Of a stretch of 64,000 bases of DNA, positions 16,767-24,446 are shown one piece after another. The notes beneath the pieces are model-generated. The model did no database searches, was not told the origin of the DNA, and was given only the letters and a program-made list of their open reading frames with translations. The stretch covers positions 270,998-334,997 of the forward strand of contig NZ_QMHN01000007.1 of NCBI RefSeq assembly GCF_003313385.1, read 5' to 3'. Every line of letters begins with the position of its first letter. Positions within the stretch are counted from its first letter, which is position 1. The DNA is from Pedobacter chitinilyticus (GTDB taxonomy: Bacteria; Bacteroidota; Bacteroidia; Sphingobacteriales; Sphingobacteriaceae). The position numbers and the translations under genes are program-made.

Positions 16767-16907
16767 ATGAAATTACCCAGCGATTATAAGAGAAATTACA
16801 AATTCAGGACTGATACCTCTAAGGAAAAAAAATACATCAATGCCATACTTTTTATCATGGTTTTGCTGGTTGTATTGTGGTACGCCTATAAATATTTCTT
16901 CACATAA
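16767..16907 (+). CDS. 46-residue single-pass membrane protein
   Basis: ATG at 16767 to TAA at 16905-16907. A strong Shine-Dalgarno AGGAGG lies at 16758-16763, which is unusual in Bacteroidota and argues for real translation. The product has a basic, polar N-terminus (KLPSDYKRNYKFRT) and one transmembrane helix (about 26-43: AILFIMVLLVVLWYAYKY). A bidirectional terminator starts 2 bp after the stop. Probably co-transcribed with rlmH or expressed alone; no family is recognised. It is too short to place by motif, but the ribosome site, membrane helix and tight terminator make a coherent gene. Confidence 0.65.
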   Translation: MKLPSDYKRNYKFRTDTSKEKKYINAILFIMVLLVVLWYAYKYFFT

Positions 16908-16908
16908 A

Positions 16909-16940
16909 AAACACCAACCCTCTTCAGGTTGGTGTTTTTT
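16909..16940. terminator. Bidirectional terminator
   Basis: The arms AACACCAACC and GGTTGGTGTT with loop CTCTTCA have an A run on the left and a T run on the right, so it can end both the small membrane-protein gene and the convergent GH92 gene. Confidence 0.88.
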
Positions 16941-16953
16941 ATCTTATTAATGA

Positions 16954-19245
16954 TTATTTGCCCTTATTCGGCTTTGCCGACATCAAAAAAACTAACTTGC
17001 CGCCATTTAAAATATCGGTATGATTTAAACTATAATTAGTTATGAGCCGTCCATTAAGCGTTACTTTTTTAACATAAACATTTTTGGAACTTTGTCCAAT
17101 CGCCTCAATACTAAACGTTTTTCCGTTTTCTAAATGTATCGTTGCGCTGTTCACTGCTGGACTGCCAATTGCATATTCGGCTGATCCTGGTGCTACTGGA
17201 TAAAATCCCATTGCCGAAAACATATACCAGGCGCTCATTTGTCCACAATCATCATTTCCTCCTAATCCATCAGGTGTGGGTCTGTATTGCATTTCTAATA
17301 TTCTGCGAACTTGTGCCTGAGTTTTCCATGGTTGTCCTGCCCAATTGTATAAATAAGGAACGTGATGCGCTGGCTCATTACCATGCACATAACCACCAAT
17401 AATACCTTCTCTTGTAATATCTTCTGTCTCCGCAAAAAATTCATCAGGTAAATGCATGGAAAACAAAGTATCTAATCGTTTTGCAAAATTTAGCTTCCCT
17501 CCCATTGCACTTGCCAATCCATTAGTATCATGAGGAACAAAAAAGCTATAATTCCACGAATTTCCTTCAATAAAACCCTGGCCATGTGTACTCATCGGAT
17601 CAAATTTGGAAATCCAATTGCCATTTTCAGACTTAGGCCTCATAAAACCAGATTGCTTATCAAAATTGTTCATCCAATTTTGGGAGCGTTTCATGTATTC
17701 ATTATAGATATCGGTTTTACCCAATTTTTTAGCCAACTGAGCAATGGCCCAATCATCATAAGCATATTCCAACGTGTTAGAAACCGAAATACCGCTACGC
17801 TCTGCAGGGATATAACCTTTGTCTATGTAATAGCCAATTCCTTCATAATTCCGTTTGTTCGAGGTCACTATACATGCTTGAAGAGCTTTTTCCGCATCAC
17901 CATTAAACACACCTTTTACAACAGCATCAGCAACTACAGAAACGGAGTGATAACCGCTCATGCACCAGTTGTCGTTGGCATAGTGAGACCATATAGGCAA
18001 CATCTTTAACGAATTTTGATCAAAATGTGCCAACATCGATTTTACCATATCATTGTTCCTAGATGGTTGTACAATGTTAAAAAACGGATGCAATGCCCTA
18101 TAAGTATCCCACAACGAAAAGGTAGTGTAATTAGTAAAGCCATTGGCTTTGTGAACATCCTGATCCAAACCTTTATACTCGCCATTACTATCCATATAAG
18201 TAGTTGGATTGATAAAGGAATGATATAATGCCGTATAGAAGTTCACCATATGGTCTTGATCGGCATTGACTACAATTTTACTTAATTCCTTGTTCCAAGT
18301 ATTTTGTGCTTGTTTTTTTACCGCATCAAAATCCCAGTTAGGAATTTCAAAACGCATATTTTCTAAAGCATTTGCTTGCGAAACGGGTGATAGCGCCACC
18401 TTCACTTTTACTTTTTCGTCTGCGTTGGTATCAAAATCGAAATACATCTTAATTTGACGTGCAGCTAGTTCAGGAAAGTTTTTAGTTTGGTCGAATTTGC
18501 GCCAAAAACCACGATAGACTGGGTTTTGGTTTTCATATTTAGACCCATAAGATTTAAATGGCTTAGAAAAACTCATGGCAAAATAAACCGTACGAGTTCT
18601 GGCCCAACCATTGGTTTGCCTATACCCAGTAATTAAAGTATCGTTTACTACACGCACATAAGTCCAAGTATTTTTGTCTTCATAATTATATATACCTGCG
18701 GTCAAATCCAAAACAATATGAGATTGCTCAGATTTCGGGAAGGTGTATTGGTGCATACCTACACGGTTAGTAGCCGTTAATTCTGCGATAATGTTATAGC
18801 TATCGAGTTTAACTTTATAATAACCCGCTTCGGCGGTTTCGTTCACATGCGAAAAACTTGAGCGGTAACCAGACCCAGGTTGTTTTGCTGTTCCAGGATT
18901 GAGTTTCAACTTCCCTACAGTTGGCATCATCAAAAAATCTCCCAAGTCAGAATGCCCCGTTCCACTGAAATGCGTATGACTAAAACCAGTAATCGTTTTA
19001 TCCTCATATTTATAACCAGCACAATATTTATAAACCTCACCATTGTAATGTCCGTTTAACTCGTAAGAAACAGTATCCGTTTCAGGACTTAACTGCACCG
19101 CCCCAAATGGGGCTGTAGCACCAGGGTAGGTATGACCCATTTTTTCGGTACCAATAAGGGGTTTCACATATTTTACCAGGTTTTGCTGCGCAGATGCTTT
19201 TAAGACAAATAGTAAAGCTCCTATGGTAACAATCCGTTTAATCAT
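16954..19245 (-). CDS. GH92 family alpha-mannosidase, exported
   Basis: 763 residues with a signal peptide of about 19 residues (LKASAQ). The N-terminal beta-sandwich starts VKPLIGTEKMGHTYPGATAP. The (alpha/alpha)6 domain carries the calcium and catalytic blocks GNEPAHHVPYLYNWAGQPWK and GNDDCGQMSAWYMFSAMGFY. GH92 enzymes are calcium-dependent, inverting exo-alpha-mannosidases, acting on 1,2-, 1,3-, 1,4- or 1,6-linked mannosides of N-glycans and fungal mannan. The linkage preference cannot be read here. It would act in the periplasm or at the surface. No sus genes are adjacent, so it is a lone GH92 enzyme. It shares a bidirectional terminator with the convergent small membrane gene. Confidence 0.95.
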   Translation of the reverse strand: MIKRIVTIGALLFVLKASAQQNLVKYVKPLIGTEKMGHTYPGATAPFGAVQLSPETDTVSYELNGHYNGEVYKYCAGYKYEDKTITGFSHTHFSGTGHSDLGDFLMMPTVGKLKLNPGTAKQPGSGYRSSFSHVNETAEAGYYKVKLDSYNIIAELTATNRVGMHQYTFPKSEQSHIVLDLTAGIYNYEDKNTWTYVRVVNDTLITGYRQTNGWARTRTVYFAMSFSKPFKSYGSKYENQNPVYRGFWRKFDQTKNFPELAARQIKMYFDFDTNADEKVKVKVALSPVSQANALENMRFEIPNWDFDAVKKQAQNTWNKELSKIVVNADQDHMVNFYTALYHSFINPTTYMDSNGEYKGLDQDVHKANGFTNYTTFSLWDTYRALHPFFNIVQPSRNNDMVKSMLAHFDQNSLKMLPIWSHYANDNWCMSGYHSVSVVADAVVKGVFNGDAEKALQACIVTSNKRNYEGIGYYIDKGYIPAERSGISVSNTLEYAYDDWAIAQLAKKLGKTDIYNEYMKRSQNWMNNFDKQSGFMRPKSENGNWISKFDPMSTHGQGFIEGNSWNYSFFVPHDTNGLASAMGGKLNFAKRLDTLFSMHLPDEFFAETEDITREGIIGGYVHGNEPAHHVPYLYNWAGQPWKTQAQVRRILEMQYRPTPDGLGGNDDCGQMSAWYMFSAMGFYPVAPGSAEYAIGSPAVNSATIHLENGKTFSIEAIGQSSKNVYVKKVTLNGRLITNYSLNHTDILNGGKLVFLMSAKPNKGK

Positions 19246-19296
19246 CTTTAATTTTTCTTTCAGTTTTTAGTTTTATAGCGGTTTAATTCGATAGAA

Positions 19297-19329
19297 ATAA
19301 AAAGCCCCGTAGCTTAAAAACCACGAGGC
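19297..19329 (-). terminator. Terminator after the DUF5606 gene
   Basis: On the minus strand, GCCTCGTGG and CTACGGGGC pair over 9 bp with two G-U wobbles, loop TTTTTAAG, tail TTTTTATTT. It lies 26 bp past the stop codon of the DUF5606 gene. Confidence 0.75.
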
Positions 19330-19355
19330 GTATTTATTCTTTAACCAAAGGAAGA

Positions 19356-19892
19356 CTAAGCTCCTCTTTTAGCTGGCATTGTTGCTTTTTTAGCAGGAGC
19401 AGCGGTTTTTGCTGTTGGTGCTTTAGCAGTTTTTGCTTTTGGTGCAGCTTTTGGTTTAGCCTCAACTTTGTCTTCCACTTTTGGAGCAGCCTCTTCAGTA
19501 CCTGGAGCAGCTTCAGTAAACAATGGCATATCCTTTAACAAGTTGTACCAAGTTAAAATCTTCTTCATATCCGAAGCATAAACTTTTTCTTGGTCGTGGT
19601 TTGGAGCCACTTCGTTAAAGAAACTTCTCAAAGCATTTCCATCAGCCTTTAAATCTGGCACTGCAGTTTTAGTAGCTGCAATGTTGGCCAATACATCAAC
19701 AAGTTTCAACTCATCGTCTTCACCATAAATGGTAATATCTTCTAACGAAGCCAATTTAGTGTTCGATAAGTTGGCTACGATTTTCAATTTTTGTGCATCA
19801 AGACTTTCCAAAACATAGCCCGCCTTATTTTGCCCAATCAGCTTAAAAAGTCCAGGTCTACCAGAAACAGATACAATTCCTCTTAAATTCAT
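19356..19892 (-). CDS. DUF5606 domain protein with Ala/Lys-rich tail
   Basis: 178 residues. The first 130 match the Bacteroidota family DUF5606: MNLRGIVSVSGRPGLFKLIG, then SLEDITIYGEDDELKLVDVL, then ASDMKKILTWYNLLKD. The last 50 residues are low-complexity and basic (APKAKTAKAPTAKTAAPAKK), resembling histone-H1-like tails; such tails vary among homologues. The function is unknown and no enzyme motif is present. It follows the cyclophilin gene after 72 bp on the same strand, and a terminator ends it, so the two may form an operon. The spacer holds a short repetitive tract. Confidence 0.8.
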   Translation of the reverse strand: MNLRGIVSVSGRPGLFKLIGQNKAGYVLESLDAQKLKIVANLSNTKLASLEDITIYGEDDELKLVDVLANIAATKTAVPDLKADGNALRSFFNEVAPNHDQEKVYASDMKKILTWYNLLKDMPLFTEAAPGTEEAAPKVEDKVEAKPKAAPKAKTAKAPTAKTAAPAKKATMPAKRGA

Positions 19893-19904
19893 TTTTTTAT
19901 TTGT

Positions 19905-19960
19905 TAAGCGGCTAGCGCAGGGCGTAAAGCGTTCAAAACGCCAAACTCCAAACGCTCAAC
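19905..19960. repeat. Short quasi-repeat between cyclophilin and DUF5606 genes
   Basis: On the minus strand the tract reads as degenerate copies of GCGTTTGGAGTTTG and GCGTTTTGAACGC. It resembles the text-like intergenic tracts elsewhere in the window and carries no visible gene. Confidence 0.45.
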
Positions 19961-19964
19961 GCAT

Positions 19965-20423
19965 TTAGTCTTCAATTACTTCTACCGTCAAAATTTTATC
20001 GCCTTGACGAATATCATCAACAAGGTCAACATTTTCAACAACTTTACCAAAACAAGTATGGTTACGATCTAAATGTGCCGTATTATCTCTGCTGTGGCAA
20101 ATGAAAAACTGTGAACCACCTGTATTTCTACCAGCGTGCGCCATTGAAAGTACTCCTCTATCGTGGTATTGGTTATCACCATCCAATTCGCAATCAATTT
20201 TGTAACCTGGACCACCAGTACCTGCCATACCCGTTGCACCATCTTTAGAGTTAGGGCAACCACCTTGTACAACAAAATTAGGGATCACACGGTGGAAAGT
20301 TACGCCATCGTAAAATCCTTCTTTAGCTAATTTTTTAAAGTTTGCAACGGCTTTAGGAGCATCATTTTCATAAAACTCCACGGTCATATCGCCTTTTACC
20401 GTTTTTATAATCGCTTTACCCAT
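19965..20423 (-). CDS. Cyclophilin-type peptidyl-prolyl isomerase
   Basis: 152 residues from the ATG at 20421-20423 (MGKAIIKTVKGDMTVEF); the reading frame extends 37 codons upstream but that part overlaps the promoter. It is a single-domain cyclophilin: the active-site Arg is in FHRVIPNFVVQGG (about 50-62), then GGSQFFICH, then HTCFGKV. The first block has the bacterial PpiA/PpiB character. It catalyses cis-trans isomerisation of proline bonds. No signal peptide is present, so it acts in the cytoplasm. The divalent, acidic end ILTVEVIED is complete. Confidence 0.94.
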   Translation of the reverse strand: MGKAIIKTVKGDMTVEFYENDAPKAVANFKKLAKEGFYDGVTFHRVIPNFVVQGGCPNSKDGATGMAGTGGPGYKIDCELDGDNQYHDRGVLSMAHAGRNTGGSQFFICHSRDNTAHLDRNHTCFGKVVENVDLVDDIRQGDKILTVEVIED

Positions 20424-20446
20424 TTTCAATTTTTTATATAAGAGTG

Positions 20447-20454
20447 CAAATTTA
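20447..20454 (-). promoter_or_regulatory. TAnnTTTG box for the cyclophilin gene
   Basis: The minus strand reads TAAATTTG 23 bp before the ATG, an exact match to the Bacteroidota -7 consensus. It lies inside the upstream reading-frame extension and so supports the start at 20423. Confidence 0.55.
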
Positions 20455-20533
20455 AACAAATAAATCAAATGTGATAAGGTGACGACGAGATGATGCTTTT
20501 TGAAAATGTAAGCCAATGCCCATCGGTAACTCA

Positions 20534-20657
20534 AGTCCCGCTTTACGCTACAATCTTTTTGTTGTCGCTACTGCCCCTTAAACCTCGTAGGTTTTTGAAA
20601 CCTACGAGGTTTTTTCCTTGCGTTGGTGCAACAAAAAGTATTTTCGCTGCAATCGGG
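20534..20657. repeat. Composite element, copy A (CCTCGTAGG core)
   Basis: Left end AGTCCCGCTTTACGCTACAA continuing to CTTTTTG (20534-20561). The core is the palindrome AAACCTCGTAGGTTT / AAACCTACGAGGTTT (20580-20612). The right end CAACAAAAAGTATTTTCGCT continues to GCAATCGGG (20629-20657). Copy B at 26686-26800 is the same element inverted; copy C at 47722-47869 has the same ends but another core. It fills most of the gap between the cyclophilin gene and the next plus-strand gene. Confidence 0.8.
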
Positions 20658-20775
20658 TTTAAAGAGCGACTACACTGCATCAAATCTCAAATTTTAAAGC
20701 TAAACAACAACAACAATCCATCATCAACTTTCACGTTAATATGCTAAAATCGGGCTAAAAAAGTTACATTCGTAT

Positions 20776-22041
20776 ATGCAAGGTAAAAGATACATGCTAT
20801 TGGTGCTATTGCTGCTGTTTCACTTGGCAGGCAAAGCAGCTTCCATCCTCATTCACATGGATGAGAACCAGAAAAACCACCTCAAAGCTTACGGAATTGC
20901 TTATTGGTGCATTAAGCAGCAGGTAGAAGTTGACTGGTTACTTAATTACCGTGGTGGCAGTTTTTTGGTAAAGCAAGTCAAAGCCATTGAAGACGAATGC
21001 AAAATTAGAGGGGTTTCCTACGAAGTATTACCTGATGGTAAAGTGAATGCTATTCTCAACGAAATTAGCGACCCTGCCGTAAATATGGAGATGGTGAAAT
21101 TGGAAAAAGCACCTAAAATTGCTGTGTACTCTCCCAAAAGCAAACTTCCTTGGGACGATGCCGTAACCCTCGTACTTACCTATGCCGAAATTCCCTACGA
21201 CGTTATTTATGATGATGACATCCTGAAAGACAAACTGGTTTCCTACGACTGGCTGCACCTGCACCACGAAGATTTTACAGGACAATATGGAAGGTTCTGG
21301 TCGTCCTATAGAAACGCAACCTGGTACCAAGAAGATGTGAAATACCAAGAAGCTGCTGCCAAACGTAACGGTTTTAAGAAAGTCTCGCAGATGAAACTGG
21401 CGGTTGCCAAACGCATCAAAGAATTTTGTGTAGGCGGAGGCTTTTTGTTTGCCATGTGTTCAGGTACCGATAGTTTTGATATTGCCCTTGCTGCCGAAGG
21501 TGTAGATATATTAGAAAGCATGTTTGATGGTGATGGCATGGACGCCAATGCACAAGCCAAAATTGATTACGGGAAGAGTGTGGCTTTTACCAATTTTAAG
21601 CTCGACATGAACCCATACAATTATGAATTTTCGGATATAGATGTAACCCAAACCCGCAATAGCTTTAACGAAAGCAACGATTATTTTACGCTATTTGATT
21701 TTTCTGCCAAGTGGGATTTAGTGCCAACCATGCTTACCCAAAACCACGAAAAAGTAATTAAAGGCTTTATGGGCCAAACCACGGCTTTCCGCAAAAGCTT
21801 GGTTAAACCTAGCATTACGGTGCTTGGCGAGAACAAAGCTGGTGCTGAAGTACGTTACTTGCATGGCGAAATAGGCAAGGGACAGTTCAGTTTTTATGGT
21901 GGTCACGACCCCGAAGATTACCAACATCAGGTGAACGACCCTCCTACCGACTTAAACCTGCATCCTACTTCACCAGGCTATCGTTTGATTTTAAACAACG
22001 TATTGTTTCCTGCTGCCAAAAAGAAACCACAGAAAACTTAG
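20776..22041 (+). CDS. Secreted amidotransferase-like protein (often named asparagine synthetase B)
   Basis: 421 residues with a signal peptide (LLVLLLLFHLAGKAAS). The block ILIHMDENQKNHLKAYGIAY begins a Bacteroidota family commonly annotated as asparagine synthetase B. The sequence does not support that name: it lacks the N-terminal Cys nucleophile and the SGGxDS ATP-pyrophosphatase loop. The middle (APKIAVYSPKSKLPWDDAV, then FCVGGGFLFAMCSGTDSFD) instead resembles a class I glutamine-amidotransferase-like fold with Cys in a nucleophile-elbow-like position, and YGGHDPEDYQH supplies His near the end. Substrate and activity are unknown. A membrane-protein gene starts 9 bp downstream and is probably in the same operon. 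Confidence 0.7.
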   Translation: MQGKRYMLLVLLLLFHLAGKAASILIHMDENQKNHLKAYGIAYWCIKQQVEVDWLLNYRGGSFLVKQVKAIEDECKIRGVSYEVLPDGKVNAILNEISDPAVNMEMVKLEKAPKIAVYSPKSKLPWDDAVTLVLTYAEIPYDVIYDDDILKDKLVSYDWLHLHHEDFTGQYGRFWSSYRNATWYQEDVKYQEAAAKRNGFKKVSQMKLAVAKRIKEFCVGGGFLFAMCSGTDSFDIALAAEGVDILESMFDGDGMDANAQAKIDYGKSVAFTNFKLDMNPYNYEFSDIDVTQTRNSFNESNDYFTLFDFSAKWDLVPTMLTQNHEKVIKGFMGQTTAFRKSLVKPSITVLGENKAGAEVRYLHGEIGKGQFSFYGGHDPEDYQHQVNDPPTDLNLHPTSPGYRLILNNVLFPAAKKKPQKT

Positions 22042-22050
22042 TGTCTATAC

Positions 22051-22476
22051 ATGAGCTTACTGGATATTTTTGATGTAACTGTCGATAGCTTGCGTTTACT
22101 AGACGAAGCTGGTAAAAAGCGACCCAAAATAATTGTTATTCTCTATATCCTATTTGTACCAACATTGCTGTGGTTCGTATTTGAGGCTCCTCACATCTCT
22201 TTACTCATTTCCCCTTTTTGGTTTTTATCATTACTTATTTTAGTAGGTATCACGCTCTCTTTTTTAATGTCCTACCTATTATGGAGGGCAAGAATAGTAA
22301 ACTATTATACTCCAAAAAGTTTTCTAGGTTTGTCGGTGATTATTTGTTTGTTAACCCTATCTCTCGCCAGTTTTGCCAATAGGCAATTTAGCACAGAAAT
22401 TAACCCCCAGCTGAGTAAAGGGGGCTTAGGTTTTGAGCTATCAAAAACTGTTTTAAGCAAAAATCGCAACCATTAA
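22051..22476 (+). CDS. Uncharacterised membrane protein (3 helices)
   Basis: 141 residues with three hydrophobic segments at about 26-44 (IIVILYILFVPTLLWFVFE), 51-75 and 91-108. The N-terminus (MSLLDIFDVTVDSLRLLDEA) is amphipathic and the C-terminus polar. It starts 9 bp after the secreted amidotransferase-like gene, so it is probably translated from the same mRNA. No family motif is recognised. The sequence ends about 13 bp before the promoter region of the ABC-F gene. Confidence 0.6.
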   Translation: MSLLDIFDVTVDSLRLLDEAGKKRPKIIVILYILFVPTLLWFVFEAPHISLLISPFWFLSLLILVGITLSFLMSYLLWRARIVNYYTPKSFLGLSVIICLLTLSLASFANRQFSTEINPQLSKGGLGFELSKTVLSKNRNH

Positions 22477-22488
22477 AACTGTTTTTAT

Positions 22489-22496
22489 TATATTTG
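22489..22496 (+). promoter_or_regulatory. TATATTTG box for the ABC-F gene
   Basis: An exact TAnnTTTG -7 box 113 bp before the ABC-F ATG. It implies a leader of about 105 nt. The leader contains the minimal ORF ATGTAG at 22524-22529, a short hairpin GCAAG...CTTGC (about 22562-22580), and a GGAAGAAATTT block next to the start codon. Confidence 0.55.
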
Positions 22497-22609
22497 CAGC
22501 GTTAAAATCACAAAAATACTAGCATGTAGGATTCAATTTCTTTCCATTTCATTAAAGACCGCAAGCACATCTGCCTTGCTATTCATTCATCTTTAAAGGA
22601 AGAAATTTC

Positions 22610-24199
22610 ATGCTTAGCTTACAACAAATTACTTATCAACATCCGAATAAGGAATTACTGTTTAGCAATTTAAATCTTACAGTAAATCCACATGAAAAAA
22701 TAGCCTTAATTGGCAATAACGGGATAGGAAAATCAACCCTACTCCAATTAATTGCGGGTAAAATTACGCCTAACACTGGGCATTTGCAGCTTGAGACTGT
22801 TCCGTATTACGTACCCCAAATCTTTGGTCAGTATAACCATTATACAGTAGCCGAAGCCTTGGGTGTAAATGAGAAACTCAATGCATTATTGGAAATATTA
22901 AATGGCAATGCCAACGACGAATACTTTGAGAACCTTGATAACGATTGGACCATCGAGCAACGTTGCTTAGAGGCCCTTGACCATTGGCAACTACAGGATA
23001 TCGATTTGCAACAACCCATGGCTTCTTTAAGTGGCGGACAAAAAACTAGGGTATTTTTGGCGGGTATCAACATTCATCATCCACAGTTGATTTTACTTGA
23101 CGAACCGAGCAACCATTTAGACGCTGACAGCAGACAGCTCTTGTATCAATTCATTAGACGTACTAAAAGCACTTTAATTGTAGTTAGCCATGATCGACAA
23201 TTACTTAATCTTTTAGATTCTATTTGCGAACTAAGCCCACAAGGCATTAACCTTTATGGCGGTAATTACGATTTTTACACGGAGCAAAAACAACTTGCCA
23301 AAAATGCTTTGGAACAAGACATCCACAATAAAGAAAAGGAACTTCGCAAAGCCAAGGAAAAGGAAAGAGAAGCTTTAGCACGCCAGCAAAAACAAGATGC
23401 CAAAGGAAAAAAGAAACAGGAAAAAGCTGGTGTAGCCCGCATCATGATGAATACCCTACGCAACAATGCAGAAAAAAGCACTTCTAAAATGAAAGACGTA
23501 CATGCCGAAAAAGTTGGTGGCGTGGCACAGGAGTTAAGCACATTGCGCAGCCAACTGCCTGATGCCGACAAAATGAAGTTTGGCTTTAACCATAGCTTGC
23601 TGCACAAAGGCAAAGTATTATTTGAAGCTATTGGTCTCAATCATCGCTACACCCAACAAAACCTTTGGAAAGAAAATCTCAGTTTTCAAATCACTAGTGG
23701 AGAGCGAATAGCGATAAAAGGTTCAAATGGTTCGGGAAAAACAACCTTAATTCATTTACTATTAGGAAATCTGCCAATTTATGTTGGACAGCTAAAAATT
23801 ACAGAAATTAAAGCTGCGTACATTGACCAAGATTATTCGCTGATTAACCCCTTACTAACTATTTATGAACAGGCACAACACTTTAACACAGGAACGCTAC
23901 AGGAACATGAAGTAAAAACAAGACTCAATCGTTTTTTATTTGACAAAGAAGATTGGGAAAAAACATGCAGCAGTTTAAGTGGTGGCGAAAGAATGCGGTT
24001 GATGTTGTGTTGTTTAACCTTGGGTAGTCATGCCCCCGATTTGATAGTTTTAGACGAGCCAACCAACAATCTAGACATTCAAAATATAGAGATACTAACC
24101 GCAGCCATTAACGAATATGAAGGCACCTTAGTGGTGGTTTCACATGACAATTATTTCTTGAAACAGATCAATATTCAACGGGAAATCAAATTAGAATAG
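22610..24199 (+). CDS. ABC-F family ATP-binding cassette protein
   Basis: 529 residues with two ABC ATPase domains and no membrane segments. Domain 1: Walker A GNNGIGKS (35-42), signature LSGGQ (140-144), Walker B LILLDEPSNHLD. The linker (about 225-300) is Lys/Glu-rich and coiled. Domain 2: Walker A GSNGSGKT (about 371-378), LSGGERMRL (about 456), LIVLDEPTNNLD. ABC-F proteins bind the ribosomal E site and rescue stalled or drug-bound ribosomes or tune translation. The subfamily is unclear: the linker length fits both housekeeping (Uup/EttA-like) and antibiotic-protection types. The structured leader upstream is compatible with attenuation control but does not prove it. Confidence 0.92.
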   Translation: MLSLQQITYQHPNKELLFSNLNLTVNPHEKIALIGNNGIGKSTLLQLIAGKITPNTGHLQLETVPYYVPQIFGQYNHYTVAEALGVNEKLNALLEILNGNANDEYFENLDNDWTIEQRCLEALDHWQLQDIDLQQPMASLSGGQKTRVFLAGINIHHPQLILLDEPSNHLDADSRQLLYQFIRRTKSTLIVVSHDRQLLNLLDSICELSPQGINLYGGNYDFYTEQKQLAKNALEQDIHNKEKELRKAKEKEREALARQQKQDAKGKKKQEKAGVARIMMNTLRNNAEKSTSKMKDVHAEKVGGVAQELSTLRSQLPDADKMKFGFNHSLLHKGKVLFEAIGLNHRYTQQNLWKENLSFQITSGERIAIKGSNGSGKTTLIHLLLGNLPIYVGQLKITEIKAAYIDQDYSLINPLLTIYEQAQHFNTGTLQEHEVKTRLNRFLFDKEDWEKTCSSLSGGERMRLMLCCLTLGSHAPDLIVLDEPTNNLDIQNIEILTAAINEYEGTLVVVSHDNYFLKQINIQREIKLE

Positions 24200-24382
24200 C
24201 ACTGTGTTTTTAATTTTTGGCAAGCAAAAACAGATTAAATTTTCCAAAATGTAGTGCAAACTGTCTGCTTTTGTAAACATGGTGTTACACTGCTGGGCAG
24301 TTCCTCGAACTTTTTTAAAAACATGCTTTGCTGGTTATTTAAAGGGTATTTTTAAGGCTTTTGTCCCCATTTTAAAATAACA

Positions 24383-24429
24383 ATTGGCATAGCTTTTGGA
24401 CTTTTGCAATCGTTGAAAATGGTTTCAAC
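24383..24429 (+). promoter_or_regulatory. Possible sigma-54-like site and 5'-UTR hairpin before the barrel gene
   Basis: TTGGCATAGCTTTTGG at about 24384-24399 resembles a -24/-12 element (TGGCA then TTG), with G instead of C in the -12 block. Downstream, GTTGAAA-ATG-GTTTCAAC forms a tight dyad at 24412-24429, 17 bp before the ATG. Either may control the outer-membrane protein; both calls are weak. Confidence 0.3.
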
Positions 24430-24446
24430 TACAAAAATGAATTGCT

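Noticed and set aside
20490..20747. 85-codon open frame upstream of the amidotransferase-like gene
   Set aside because: It runs through composite repeat copy A and has no coding character.
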